A DNA stretch of 64,000 nt from NCBI GenBank assembly GCA_942493135.1, contig OW818684.1, forward strand, positions 6,262,001-6,326,000, written 5' to 3'. Shown piece by piece: positions 43,454-52,623 of this stretch. The stretch's first letter is position 1, and each line of letters opens with the position of its first letter. A program made the position numbers and the translations under genes. Under the pieces are notes generated by a model. It did not search any database. It worked only from the letters and a program-made list of their open reading frames with translations, and was not told the origin of the DNA. This DNA comes from Planctellipticum sp942493135. GTDB lineage: Bacteria > Planctomycetota > Planctomycetia > Planctomycetales > Planctomycetaceae.

Positions 43454-44956
43454 TCAACCGACCTCGGTCGTTGTCGACAGCGGCGAGTTCGCGATTTCGA
43501 ATCCAGCCATTCTTCGTGCGTCTAGGCGAGAGGCGTTTTCTCCTCCATCAACGGACCGTTCGTCAGGCTTGTGAGTCGATCCCATCCAGCCAGCAACGAA
43601 GACGACAGGAACAGTGCCAACGGCCCAGTACCACGTGTAGCCGCCTGCATCGCCGTACCACAGATAGCAGCCTGTCCCCCACCCAATTCCAGCGACAACA
43701 CTGCAATATGCTCCAATTCGACTGGCCCCAGACCAATAAAAGCCGCCGAGTAGTGCGAATGACAGAGCGGCGATCGGAATGTTTGCCAGGATCAGGCGGC
43801 TGAGAATGTCATCGACCAGCCAGATCGCTCCCAATGCGGTGAGCACAGCGATTCCGGACATGAGACGACGTTGTTGTCGGACGTCCTCCAACGAACGGTT
43901 TTCGAAGCTGGCTGCGATCATCGAGGTCATGGCGCTCCAGACACCGGCCAGGCTCGTCAGCGAAATCAGCGAGAGCGTCGCAAAGGCGGCTCCGCGTATT
44001 CCGGGCGGCAACCAGGCGACGATCAGTCCTGGCACGGCAAACTGAGCATCCTTGAGGTCCGGCTGCTCCAGGAAGTACAAGGCCGATGCCGCCTGTGCCG
44101 CTGCATAGAGTGCGAAGACGATGATCGCGGTCAATGCCATCGCCAGACACGCCGTGCGTTCATCCACCGCCGCGAAGACTTTCTGCCCGTACCAGGGCGA
44201 GCAGATGTACGTCAGGCACGTCAGCAGCGCGAGCGAGAGAACAAACCACAGCGGCAACTGCGGATCGCTCCAACCTGCCGCGACGATCCACCGGGCGTCA
44301 GACCCTGCGATGTCGCCGAATCCGCGACCCGGAGTGAGCGAGCGCGAATACCCAATCGCCAGTAAGCCGGGCAACAGGAGGCACGTCAGGACGAAACTCC
44401 ATACGTCGAGCCGCACGATCGATGCCAGTCCCCCGCTCAGGCTGAGGAGCAGACCGCTGCCGGCGATGGCAACGATCCAGCACCAGTCGCAGCCGTCCAG
44501 CCCCGTTGCATGCGAGAGAATCATCGTCAGCGATTTGAGATACGTCGCACTGAAACCCCACATCGCCAGCAACAAGAGCACGGCGACGAAGCGGCCGAAG
44601 TTCGCACCGTACCGCGCCGAGAACCAGCCAGCGACCGACGTTCCGTTGTATTCCTTCCAGCGACGCGACACCGACACCGCATACCAGGCCAGCCCGACCA
44701 GGAAAACTCCTGACAGAAGAATCGCTCTCGCTCCGACGCGATAACCCACGGCCGAGAACGCGAGCAGCGTGGACGTATTCAGTTCAGTCATCACCAGCGT
44801 CGCAACCAGCGGAAACAAGCGGACCGAGCGGCCTGCCACGGCGAACATGTTCGCGTCGCGCGTCGGCCGAAATGCCAGCCCGCCAAGCAACAGCAGTACG
44901 GCGACGAACGAAATCACGTCGAGCATGAAAGGCGAGTTTCCGGTCGAGTACAGCAT
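43454..44956 (-). CDS. Sodium:solute symporter (SSS family)
   Basis: 500 residues with about 13 hydrophobic segments. FSAVGYRVGARAILLSGVF, YNGTSVAGWFSARYG and TCLTYICSPWYGQKVFAAVD correspond to typical SSS regions. It would import a small organic solute with sodium. The substrate is not evident. The gene starts 10 bases after the radical SAM stop, so it is probably coupled to it. An internal Met (44926) is an alternative start. Confidence 0.8.
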   Translation of the reverse strand: MLYSTGNSPFMLDVISFVAVLLLLGGLAFRPTRDANMFAVAGRSVRLFPLVATLVMTELNTSTLLAFSAVGYRVGARAILLSGVFLVGLAWYAVSVSRRWKEYNGTSVAGWFSARYGANFGRFVAVLLLLAMWGFSATYLKSLTMILSHATGLDGCDWCWIVAIAGSGLLLSLSGGLASIVRLDVWSFVLTCLLLPGLLAIGYSRSLTPGRGFGDIAGSDARWIVAAGWSDPQLPLWFVLSLALLTCLTYICSPWYGQKVFAAVDERTACLAMALTAIIVFALYAAAQAASALYFLEQPDLKDAQFAVPGLIVAWLPPGIRGAAFATLSLISLTSLAGVWSAMTSMIAASFENRSLEDVRQQRRLMSGIAVLTALGAIWLVDDILSRLILANIPIAALSFALLGGFYWSGASRIGAYCSVVAGIGWGTGCYLWYGDAGGYTWYWAVGTVPVVFVAGWMGSTHKPDERSVDGGENASRLDARRMAGFEIANSPLSTTTEVG

Positions 44957-44966
44957 TTACGACAGG

Positions 44967-45986
44967 TCAGGCGAGGTCGTCTGCTCGTGACGTTCGTCCG
45001 CCGACAGCAGTGGAGAGGTGCACGATCTGCGGGCGTCGAGCGTGGTAGTCAACTTGAGCCGTTCTCAGATCGACAGTTCCTCGCGCTGTGGGGCAGTTCG
45101 GTGCAAGCAGGTCCGTGGCGTAGGTCGTGAAGAACTCGTCGCACCAGAGGCACTCATTTCCAAGTTCCTGAATCCGTTGCTGAGCAAACTCCGGCGTGAT
45201 TCCACGGGTAATTCCCATCGAGTCGGGGCGACCCTCGTTCAGCTCGCGAAAGACCGGATGTCCGGCACAGCGGTCGAGAATCTCAAGAAGCGGCTCGCTG
45301 AGAAGGGTTCCGATGGGGCGGCACGTCATGGGGCAGCAGGGATAAACGTCCGCAAGTTGAAGGTTGACCTCACTCCCCTCGCCACGGTAATTCAGAAAGC
45401 GCTTCGCTCCGCTCCAGAGTTGACAGAACTTGTGCTCCGGCGCCGCTGCCGAGAGGCCATTGAACCGGGCTCGCCCTCTCGGCCAGAGCGGACCGATCCA
45501 GACATCTTCGGTTGCTCCCCAGAAGGAATACCGTCTGGCGTCGACCGGGGCATGCTCTGTGTCGGCGGAGATCATGCCGGCGGTCTCGAACATCCGTGTG
45601 AGCTGGCCGCGCCGTTTGACGGACGACAGCGGATGAAAGGCATCCATGCTCGATACGTCGATGCGGCTCACGCCCGCCGCGAGCAGGCGATCCAGGATCT
45701 TCTCGTCAAGCCGATCGCCGTTGGTCTGAATCCAGACCTCGGTGCCATACCGACGAAAGCCCGCAAGTTCCTGCAAGGCATGAAACAGCAGCTCGGGCCA
45801 GACGAGCACTTCTCCGCCCGACAGAATGATCCTGTCGAGAGGAACGCGATCTGGAGGCGGGAAGTGTGCGATGCAGAGACTGACTTCAGCCGGGGTCAGC
45901 CCGATGGCTCCTGGCCCCGAATCGTTGTAACAATGGGCGCATCGCTGATTGCATTCGCGCGAAATGACCCAGTAAATGGAGTCCAT
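44967..45986 (-). CDS. Radical SAM protein
   Basis: 339 residues from ATG 45986 (MDSIYWVISRECNQRCAHCY). The CNQRCAHC motif binds the SAM-coordinating 4Fe-4S cluster, LSGGEVLVWPEL is the glycine-rich SAM contact, and WIQTNGDRLDE is a core strand. Further cysteines (DVYPCCPMTC; NECLWCDEFF) could bind an auxiliary cluster as in SPASM-type proteins. The substrate is unknown. It lies in one operon with a DUF1559 protein, a lipoprotein and the symporter. Confidence 0.8.
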   Translation of the reverse strand: MDSIYWVISRECNQRCAHCYNDSGPGAIGLTPAEVSLCIAHFPPPDRVPLDRIILSGGEVLVWPELLFHALQELAGFRRYGTEVWIQTNGDRLDEKILDRLLAAGVSRIDVSSMDAFHPLSSVKRRGQLTRMFETAGMISADTEHAPVDARRYSFWGATEDVWIGPLWPRGRARFNGLSAAAPEHKFCQLWSGAKRFLNYRGEGSEVNLQLADVYPCCPMTCRPIGTLLSEPLLEILDRCAGHPVFRELNEGRPDSMGITRGITPEFAQQRIQELGNECLWCDEFFTTYATDLLAPNCPTARGTVDLRTAQVDYHARRPQIVHLSTAVGGRTSRADDLA

Positions 45987-46044
45987 TGCAATTCCTGAAT
46001 CTGGTGGGTCAGACAGGTGTGCGAATCGCACCGGGACGGATCTG

Positions 46045-46479
46045 TCATGGCCGTACAACGGATTCTTCGGAGAGTTCGAAGTGAAAGTCTTGAGGACCTT
46101 GCTCGGGAACCGAGACTTTCAATGGGGAAGTCTCGACGGCGGTATATCTGGCCAGTTCCGGCTTTGCTCCAGCTCCCAGCTGGACATAGACCGTGTAGCT
46201 CCCTGGCAGCGCGCCGTTTCCGACCGGATAAGTTCGCAGCACGAACGAACCGTCCGTCTGCAGCAGACTGCTGGCGCGAGACGAGCCGGCTTCCGGCTCG
46301 AAGAATACGGCCCCCGGCATGACCGGCTGCCCCTTCCACGTGACGACTCCTTTCACCGGGACCAAAGCCGTCTTACGACTGCAACCAGCGTTCGCGATGA
46401 CGATTGTCATCGCGAAAAGCAGGCCGAACATCACGCAGATGAGCCCACGCGACCTGGATCTTGCGCGAAGTGCATTCAT
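46045..46479 (-). CDS. Lipoprotein with carboxypeptidase-regulatory-like domain
   Basis: 144 residues. A lipoprotein signal (MFGLLFAMTIVIANAGCSRK) has a Cys lipobox. The rest is a beta-sandwich: VPVKGVVTWKGQPVMPGAVF and TDGSFVLRTYPVGNGALPGS, typical for planctomycete proteins that accompany DUF1559 genes. Its ATG overlaps the DUF1559 stop (TAATG). Confidence 0.75.
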   Translation of the reverse strand: MNALRARSRSRGLICVMFGLLFAMTIVIANAGCSRKTALVPVKGVVTWKGQPVMPGAVFFEPEAGSSRASSLLQTDGSFVLRTYPVGNGALPGSYTVYVQLGAGAKPELARYTAVETSPLKVSVPEQGPQDFHFELSEESVVRP

Positions 46480-47480
46480 TAGAATTCTCCGGTCGGTTCG
46501 CCGTCCTGCGGACGCAGCAGTCGGCGGAACAGGGCGCGATCGATATTCTCGGTGACGGTTTTCACGCTGCCGTCAGCGAGCACAAATCTCGCCGTTCCAG
46601 GGTGTGGCGACCCCCAGTTGCCTCCGCCGCAACCGGGATAGGAGCCCCCACCGACGAGTTCGCGGAGCGGACCGTCAGTGTAGATGCTGTCGCCGCACCG
46701 GGCCGTACCGCCGGCTCCCCCGACGACAATGGGTTCATCCCAGTACCAGCTGCCACTCTGCATGGCTTCACGATCGAGCGCCTTTTCGCCGACGAGCATT
46801 GTTTGCGAGGAACCGTCGGTCAGGTCGGACAATCGCTGGACTCGGCCCCAGTTGGAGCCGTAGGCCGGGAGGATGATCTGGTCGTTGGCGGCGTAATCCG
46901 TGCGTGCCCAGAGGTTGGGAATCGACGGCGGCACGACGTAGGTCCAGCCTGGGTAGACCGAATCTGTCGCCGGAACCGGCTTGGGACTTGGGTCACGACG
47001 AGCAGGAATCATCAAGGCCGCGACGCCATGATCCGCCTTGGTCGCATCAAAAGCGGCGGTCTGCTCCAGGTACGGCAGAATGGCGTAGGCATACGAGCCG
47101 TGCTGCAGTTTCGGATTGTCACGGGGGCTGGCGTAGCCCCAATAGTAGGGGCCGGACCATCCGGCTCCGAAAGTCGCGACGCCGGGATTGTTGGACTGCG
47201 GCGTGGGGGAACCGTAGTTTCCGTCTCCCCCATTGTTTGGGAAGAAGAGAAACGTGTCGTGAAACATGTGCAGAGCCAGTCCAATCTGCTTCAGATTGTT
47301 GATGGACTGCGTCCGTCGAGCGGAGTCACGTGCCTGCTGCACCGCGGGTAGCAGCAGGCTGACCAGAACGCCGATGATGGCGATGACCACCAGCAGTTCG
47401 ATGAGAGTAAACCCGGCCTCGGCCGCCCTGCCGGCGTGCGTTGTTCGCGGTTCCTTCGGAGATCTCGCGGACTGTTGCAT
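46479..47480 (-). CDS. DUF1559 prepilin-like protein
   Basis: 333 residues. A prepilin/pseudopilin N-terminus (AGFTLIELLVVIAIIGVLVS) precedes a DUF1559 domain that ends with the H-x9-DG motif (HPGTARFVLADGSVKTV). DUF1559 families are massively expanded in planctomycetes and probably form surface or periplasmic structures through a type II/IV-like assembly system. It is the first gene of a four-gene minus-strand operon. Confidence 0.9.
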   Translation of the reverse strand: MQQSARSPKEPRTTHAGRAAEAGFTLIELLVVIAIIGVLVSLLLPAVQQARDSARRTQSINNLKQIGLALHMFHDTFLFFPNNGGDGNYGSPTPQSNNPGVATFGAGWSGPYYWGYASPRDNPKLQHGSYAYAILPYLEQTAAFDATKADHGVAALMIPARRDPSPKPVPATDSVYPGWTYVVPPSIPNLWARTDYAANDQIILPAYGSNWGRVQRLSDLTDGSSQTMLVGEKALDREAMQSGSWYWDEPIVVGGAGGTARCGDSIYTDGPLRELVGGGSYPGCGGGNWGSPHPGTARFVLADGSVKTVTENIDRALFRRLLRPQDGEPTGEF

Positions 47481-47725
47481 GCTGCGATCCTTCTACGCAT
47501 CACTGAGCCCAGGCCACCGATTCTCGGAGGAGTTCCCAGAGAAATGAATCGGGGCCATCCATCAGTCGTGCGACAGGACCGGACATTACACACAATTCGA
47601 CAATTCCGTGATTTGTTTGAGCGGGACGCGGGGAAGCTGGAGACGCGGTCCGTCGCGGCGCGTCTTCGACGCTCCCTGCGGGGATCGCCGGTGGCCAAAG
47701 TCTGGATGAAATTGGGAGCAAAGTG
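47481..47725. promoter_or_regulatory. Promoter region of the DUF1559 operon (inferred)
   Basis: 245 bases between the anti-sigma stop and the DUF1559 start, with both genes on the minus strand. A promoter for the downstream operon is expected here, but no consensus elements can be defended. Confidence 0.3.
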
Positions 47726-47977
47726 TCACAGGGAACGCGAGATTCGCTCGCGCGCCTCGGGCGACAGCGTCACATCGGGGACGACCCCGTCGTCACATGC
47801 GTCGCGGTCGCTGAGCCTTGCCACGTGCCTCAATCGGTGCATCTGATTCTGAAATCTCTGGCAGAGCGAGCACATCATCAGGTGCGAGTTCAGGCTCAGC
47901 CGTTCTCGAAAAGAGAGCGGACGATCCATCGCCGCAGAAACAAGTCGAGAGGCGTCCCGGCAGGAGAAGATGCTCAT
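47726..47977 (-). CDS. Zinc-finger anti-sigma factor, soluble
   Basis: 83 residues from ATG 47977 (MSIFSCRDASRLVSAAMDRP). It has the zf-HC2 pattern with H-x3-C-x2-C in NSHLMMCSLCQRF. No transmembrane helix is present, so it would act in the cytoplasm like soluble ZAS-type proteins. It overlaps the ECF sigma gene by 4 bases, the usual arrangement for a sigma / anti-sigma pair. Confidence 0.75.
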   Translation of the reverse strand: MSIFSCRDASRLVSAAMDRPLSFRERLSLNSHLMMCSLCQRFQNQMHRLRHVARLSDRDACDDGVVPDVTLSPEARERISRSL

Positions 47978-48561
47978 CGGCGGATCTCCCGACCAAACCA
48001 GTTGTCGTCGAGACAGCGCCATAGTCGCAGTCGCGCCCGATAAAGAATCACTCCCAGATTCGTCGGGCTGACTGCGAGTTCGTTACAGACATTCTGAGAG
48101 TCAATCTGGTCCAGTTCGCGGAGTGTGAAGGCATTCCGCATGCGGACCGGCAGGGTTCCAAGACATCCCGAGAAGACACTCCAGAACTCAGCCTTCTCGG
48201 CCGCGGATCCGGGCTCGTCTCCCCAGTCGCCAGGAGATGCTTTCCACCGGCCGCGATGGTCGAAAAGCCCCTCGACCCATTGGTCCGTACCGACCACATC
48301 GGTCGCCGGACGCTCCCGGCCCGCTTGGCGGGCGTGGTCGCTGATCTTATGCTTCAAAATGGACAACAGCCAGGTGCGCTCTGTCGACCCGCCGCGAAAG
48401 CGATCCGCCCCGCGCAGTGCTGCAAGCAACGTCTCCTGGACGAGATCCTCAGCGGTCGCGGACCGTTTGACTCGCAACAGCGCGAACCGATACAGAACGT
48501 CTCCGTGATCGGTCAGCCAGCGCTCCGGGTCCAAACCGTTTTCGATTTGCGAGTGATTCAT
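47974..48561 (-). CDS. ECF RNA polymerase sigma factor
   Basis: 195 residues. Region 2 is LYRFALLRVKRSATAEDLVQ and FRGGSTERTWLLSILKHKIS. Region 4 reads LPVRMRNAFTLRELDQIDSQ then NLGVILYRARLRLWRCL. An extended linker separates them. It directs RNA polymerase to stress- or signal-dependent promoters and should be held by the anti-sigma factor encoded directly downstream. Confidence 0.85.
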   Translation of the reverse strand: MNHSQIENGLDPERWLTDHGDVLYRFALLRVKRSATAEDLVQETLLAALRGADRFRGGSTERTWLLSILKHKISDHARQAGRERPATDVVGTDQWVEGLFDHRGRWKASPGDWGDEPGSAAEKAEFWSVFSGCLGTLPVRMRNAFTLRELDQIDSQNVCNELAVSPTNLGVILYRARLRLWRCLDDNWFGREIRR

Positions 48562-48649
48562 ACCGGGCCGCTTTAAGAACTCGGGCTTTGCGGAGCGGGA
48601 AGCGACAGCGTGATATCAGATCTGTGACTCGACGGTTCTGCGTGTGAGA

Positions 48650-49708
48650 TCATCCCCGCAGGCTTCCCTGGCAGCTCGATCCCGCTCCAGCCGTGCAGCC
48701 GAAACAGTGTTGTCCTGTCACGATCGGGCGGTGCGCCAGTCGAGCCAGGCCGGCATCGTCGAATTCCATGATGGATTGAGGCACGTTGCGATCGAGTCCC
48801 AGTTCCAGCATCTGATTGAAATCGCAGTCGTGCAGATTCCCCTGCCAGTCGACCGACAGCATTGTCCGGCACATCAACGAGTCGAAGGTTGCTGGATTGA
48901 ACGACTGCACCAGCGTCTGCATGTAGTGCTCGTACTGTCCGGCCTCAAGCAGATCGTCCAGAAAGCGACTGATGGGCATGTTGGTGATCGTGTACAGCTG
49001 CGTGAATTCGATCCCGTACCGCCGCCGCAACTGTTGCCGATAGCTCTCTTCCAGACTGCGCTGGTCGGGCGGTAACGACGGTCCCTGCGGATTGAAAACG
49101 AGCGAAAGACTCAACGGAGAGTCCGGCTGGCCGTAACCCAGGGCATTCAGCCGCTGCAATGCCGTCAGCGAGCGCTGAAAGACTCGCTCGCCGCGCTGTC
49201 GGTCAACATTCTCTTCCAGATAGCAAGGAAGCGAGGCAACGATTTCAACCCGATGTTCGGCGAGAAACTGAGGCAGGTCTTCGTACCCGGGGGCGACAAG
49301 GATTGTGAGATTGCTGCGGTCGATGATCCGGCGGGATAACGCGGACGCGCCGGTGACCAGCCGCCGGAACTGGGGATTCATCTCGGGAGCCCCACCAGTA
49401 ATGTCGAGAGTCCCGATACTGGTCCGCTGCAGGACTGCGAGGCAGGCGTCGGCGGTGGCCTGGGTCATGCTTTCGCGGCGATCCGGCCCAGCGTCGACAT
49501 GGCAGTGGCGACACGTCTGATTGCAGAGTTTTCCGACATTGACCTGGAGCGTCTCGATGCCCGCGGCCCGCAACGGCGGCAGCGAGTTCCGTGCGCAGAC
49601 AGCCGCAAATGCAGGACGGTCCGAGCCGGCTTCCTCGTTGAGAATCCGTCGCTGCACATCGGGACTTGCCAGCGGACTGAGCTGACGCAGAAGCGTTAAG
49701 TTCGGCAA
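48650..49708 (-). CDS. arsS: ArsS-type arsenosugar biosynthesis radical SAM protein
   Basis: 352 residues from TTG 49708 with GAGGAG upstream. The radical SAM motif is CNQTCRHCHVDAG, followed by LDITGGAPEMNPQFR. The C-terminal cysteine-rich segment (DCDFNQMLELG, HCFGCTAGAGSSCQG) is diagnostic for ArsS and relatives. ArsS adds a deoxyadenosyl-derived group to dimethylarsenite, giving an arsenosugar precursor. It follows arsM by 73 bases on the same strand. Confidence 0.9.
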   Translation of the reverse strand: MPNLTLLRQLSPLASPDVQRRILNEEAGSDRPAFAAVCARNSLPPLRAAGIETLQVNVGKLCNQTCRHCHVDAGPDRRESMTQATADACLAVLQRTSIGTLDITGGAPEMNPQFRRLVTGASALSRRIIDRSNLTILVAPGYEDLPQFLAEHRVEIVASLPCYLEENVDRQRGERVFQRSLTALQRLNALGYGQPDSPLSLSLVFNPQGPSLPPDQRSLEESYRQQLRRRYGIEFTQLYTITNMPISRFLDDLLEAGQYEHYMQTLVQSFNPATFDSLMCRTMLSVDWQGNLHDCDFNQMLELGLDRNVPQSIMEFDDAGLARLAHRPIVTGQHCFGCTAGAGSSCQGSLRG

Positions 49709-49781
49709 ATCAATATCTCCTCAATCTCTGAAGCCGTTTCCGTACGGGCCGCCAGCTCCGTTGACGCTCCGCTGGACGACG

Positions 49782-50960
49782 TCAACAACACGCTCCATCG
49801 ACGCCGCAGCAGGGGCCGGACGAATCCGTCGTTTCGCGGTATTCGAGTCCCTTGGTCTCTTTGGGGCTGCGGCGAACGGAACGCCGACAGTCAAACGGCT
49901 GTGCCGAGTCCAGCGGAACCTCCTCGCGAGGATGGACGACATCGAAAAACTCCCGATAGGGATCTCGCTGCAAGAGCTGAAAAGTCTTGTCGCAAACGGC
50001 CATCCGCTCGCCGCGAACGTATGTGTGACCGTCGTCATCGCAAACGCGACTGAACGGTCCCCGATAGATCACGGCCTGATTGCGTTCCAGGCAAGGTCCC
50101 TGCTTACCTTTGTAGGCCAGCACAGTCACGGACCGGAACTCGATCCCTTCGACGACGCGCCACGGGGCCGCCTGACGTTTGACGATGCTCATCCCGTGAA
50201 AGCCCGCGTCTTCGAAGGCCTTCAGAAAGCCATCTTCACGGAACGAGCCGGAGATGCAGCCCGACCACAGCTCCGGATCACGCTGCAGATGTTCGGGAAC
50301 TTCCTCGTCGGACACGATATCACTGATCGCCGCCCGGCCTCCGACCTTGAGGACTCGAAAGATCTCGCCAAAGAGCTGCCGGCGATCCTGCTGACGGACG
50401 AGGTTCAGTACACAGTTTGAAACGACGCAGTCGACGGAGTTGCTGGCTACGAGCGGAGATTCTTCACGCAGCCGATCTTCGAGCGACCGCAGTGCCAGCC
50501 AGTCGGACGGACTGCAGACCGGGTGATGCTGGAGCTCCTGTGCCAGCAGGTCCAGATTGAGCCCCAGATCCTGGATCATCCCGTATACGAACTCGACATT
50601 CGCGTAGCCGATGCGGTCGGCGACCGTCCGCCGGTGGCGACGAGCCAGGCCCAGCATTTCCTGATTACAGTCCACACCAATCACCTTCCCGACCGGGCCG
50701 ACGACCTGAGAAAGGATGTAGCAGAGTTTTCCGGCTCCCGATCCGAGATCCAGGACGGTGTCCCCCAGGTTCGCGTACGGCGAAGGGTCACCGCAGCCAT
50801 AGTCTCGCTCGATGATGTCGTCTGGAATCGCAGCCAGATAATCCCCGGCATATTCCACTGGGCAGCACAGTGCCTCTTCCCGCTGCTGAGCGGCGGAGGC
50901 GTACCGGTCATAGACTGCAGACTCGGCGGTGGTCGAATGTCGTTCCAGAACGCGACTCAT
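49782..50960 (-). CDS. arsM: ArsM-type arsenite methyltransferase
   Basis: 392 residues from ATG 50960 (MSRVLERHSTTAESAVYDRY). I prefer this over the start at 51041 because it has a CAGGAG box and leaves a CRP-like site at a normal distance upstream. Visible motifs are REEALCCPVEYAGDYL, DYGCGDPSPY, the SAM-binding VLDLGSGAGKLCYILSQVVG and CVVSNCVLNLV. The C-terminus ends with a Cys cluster (GPCCGVDGACC) that may bind arsenic. It methylates arsenite with SAM and feeds ArsS. It is divergent from the bufferin-like operon. Confidence 0.9.
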   Translation of the reverse strand: MSRVLERHSTTAESAVYDRYASAAQQREEALCCPVEYAGDYLAAIPDDIIERDYGCGDPSPYANLGDTVLDLGSGAGKLCYILSQVVGPVGKVIGVDCNQEMLGLARRHRRTVADRIGYANVEFVYGMIQDLGLNLDLLAQELQHHPVCSPSDWLALRSLEDRLREESPLVASNSVDCVVSNCVLNLVRQQDRRQLFGEIFRVLKVGGRAAISDIVSDEEVPEHLQRDPELWSGCISGSFREDGFLKAFEDAGFHGMSIVKRQAAPWRVVEGIEFRSVTVLAYKGKQGPCLERNQAVIYRGPFSRVCDDDGHTYVRGERMAVCDKTFQLLQRDPYREFFDVVHPREEVPLDSAQPFDCRRSVRRSPKETKGLEYRETTDSSGPCCGVDGACC

Positions 50961-51049
50961 CTCTTTCGGCTCCTGAATCTTGCCGGGACTCCGCACTTTT
51001 CGGCTCTCCGATTGCGAAACGGACTCTATCTGAGTTCCCAATCGGATTC

Positions 51050-51065
51050 TGTGGCCTGGTTCACA
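51050..51065. promoter_or_regulatory. CRP-like site between arsM and the RiPP operon
   Basis: TGTGGCCTGGTTCACA fits TGTGN-N6-NCACA. Its centre is about 100 bases from both the arsM ATG (50960) and the precursor ATG (51159). One bound regulator could control both directions. Confidence 0.6.
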
Positions 51066-51158
51066 GATTCGGTCTGCAGCCGGCGCTAAGATCCTGCCAT
51101 GCCGACACGCGTGCTGTCATGGCGATACGAAATTCCGTTGTCTGAGGAGAGTTTCAGC

Positions 51159-51584
51159 ATGAATGGCGATTGGAGCCGACGAGATTTCACGAAATTCACT
51201 GCTGCCGCATTCGCGGGTGTGCTGACGGGGTCTGCCACCCTGAACGCCCAGGACAAGAAGGACGCCGAAAGCCTTCTGCTCAAGGAACCCCATGTCTGCC
51301 GCGGGCTGAATACCTGCAAAACTAAAGGAGCCGGCAAGAAGAACGAATGCGCCGGGATGGGCGAGTGCGCCACTGCCAAGGCCCACGAATGCAAGGGCAT
51401 GAACGAGTGCAAAGGGCAGTCTGGCTGCGGCGAAAAGCCGGGCGAGAATGCCTGCAAAGGGATGGGCGATTGCTCGGTGCCGCTGAGCGAGAAGGCCTGG
51501 AAGTCCGCCCGCAAGAACTTCGAAACTGCCATGAAGAAGGCTGGCAAGAAATTCGGCGATGCACCGAAGCCGAAGAAGAGCTGA
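51159..51584 (+). CDS. Cys-rich bufferin-like RiPP precursor with Tat-like signal
   Basis: 141 residues from ATG 51159 (GAGGAG upstream). The N-terminus is Tat-like (WSRRDFTKFTAAAFAGVL). The mature part holds nine cysteines in C-x-G-x3-C-type units: CRGLNTC, CAGMGEC, CKGMNECKGQSGC and CKGMGDC. A Lys-rich helix (KAWKSARKNFETAMKKAGKK) follows. Such Cys motifs next to DUF692 (MNIO) and DUF2063 genes mark bufferin-type metallophore precursors, whose cysteines are oxidised by the MNIO enzyme and bind metal in the periplasm. Which metal it binds here is not known. The neighbourhood suggests copper or arsenic. Confidence 0.8.
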   Translation: MNGDWSRRDFTKFTAAAFAGVLTGSATLNAQDKKDAESLLLKEPHVCRGLNTCKTKGAGKKNECAGMGECATAKAHECKGMNECKGQSGCGEKPGENACKGMGDCSVPLSEKAWKSARKNFETAMKKAGKKFGDAPKPKKS

Positions 51585-51622
51585 CCCCTACGGCCCTTGG
51601 GGTTCGGCCGATCTCCGGCTCG

Positions 51623-51668
51623 CCTGCGACGCTGTTTACGGAGAAACTCAGCGTCGCAGGCTCTTTTG
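51623..51668 (+). terminator. Attenuator-like terminator between precursor and MNIO genes
   Basis: CCTGCGACGCTG (51623-51634) pairs perfectly with CAGCGTCGCAGG (51649-51660), then CTCTTTTG. It would let most transcripts stop after the precursor and give excess precursor over enzyme, as is common in RiPP operons. Confidence 0.7.
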
Positions 51669-51696
51669 GCTCTCCTGGCAATTGCACGAGGAACGT

Positions 51697-52623
51697 ATGA
51701 CTCAACCGCGGCTCGGACTTCCACATCTTGGCTTCGGCGTGGGACTGCGAACGACGCACTTTCCGTATCTGCTGCAGCACGCCGCAAACGTGGACTGGTT
51801 CGAGATCATCTCCGAGAATTTCATGGATTCTCAGGGTCGCCCGCGGTACGTGCTCGATCAGTTGTCCGAACGGTATCCGATGGTGATGCACGGCGTGTCG
51901 ATGTCCATCGGGAGTACCGATCCGCTGAACTTCGACTACCTCGGACGGTTGAAACGCCTGGCCGACGAGATTCGACCGGCTTGGATTTCCGATCATCTTT
52001 GCTGGACCGGAGTTGCCGGCCTGAACAGCCACGACCTGTTGCCGCTGCCTCTCAACGACGAGTCGCTCGCGCACGTCGCAGAGCGAATTGAGATCGTGCA
52101 GGACATGCTCGAACGTCCGCTGATTCTGGAGAACCCGAGCAGCTATGTGACGTTCGCGGCTTCGACGATGTCGGAATGGGAGTTTCTGGCCCGCCTGACG
52201 GCCGATACGGGCTGCGGTCTGCTGCTGGACGTCAATAACGTCTACGTTTCCAGCGTAAATCATGACTTCGATCCCGCCGAGTACATCCGCAGCATCCCCG
52301 CGGACCGCGTCGTCCAGTTTCATCTGGCCGGCCACACGAATTGCGGCACGCACCTGATTGATACTCATGACGGTCCGGTCATCGATTCCGTCTGGAACCT
52401 GTACCATCAGGCAATCCGGCACACGGGCGGAGTATCGACACTCCTCGAATGGGACGCGCAGATCCCGGAGTTTCCCGTCCTCGAAGCGGAAATCGCCAAA
52501 GCGCGGAAGACTTTCGTTTTCGGAGAGGGCTTCGAGTCGACTGACAAATCCGTCACGAAGTCCACTGGACGCACGGAAGTCGTACCGCATCCGGCGCTGA
52601 TCGCCACGGCAGAGGTCGAATGA
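51697..52623 (+). CDS. DUF692 (MNIO) multinuclear iron oxidase, BufB-like
   Basis: 308 residues from ATG 51697 (GAGGAA upstream). DUF692 motifs are GVGLRTTHFPYLL, VMHGVSMSIG, ISDHLCWTG, LILENPSSYV, GLLLDVNNVYVSS and FHLAGH. These carry the His, Asp and Glu ligands of the di/tri-iron site in a TIM barrel. Characterised members convert precursor cysteines to oxazolone-thioamide or thiooxazole-type groups. It overlaps the next gene by ATGA and follows the precursor, so the substrate is most likely the product of 51159-51584. Confidence 0.9.
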   Translation: MTQPRLGLPHLGFGVGLRTTHFPYLLQHAANVDWFEIISENFMDSQGRPRYVLDQLSERYPMVMHGVSMSIGSTDPLNFDYLGRLKRLADEIRPAWISDHLCWTGVAGLNSHDLLPLPLNDESLAHVAERIEIVQDMLERPLILENPSSYVTFAASTMSEWEFLARLTADTGCGLLLDVNNVYVSSVNHDFDPAEYIRSIPADRVVQFHLAGHTNCGTHLIDTHDGPVIDSVWNLYHQAIRHTGGVSTLLEWDAQIPEFPVLEAEIAKARKTFVFGEGFESTDKSVTKSTGRTEVVPHPALIATAEVE

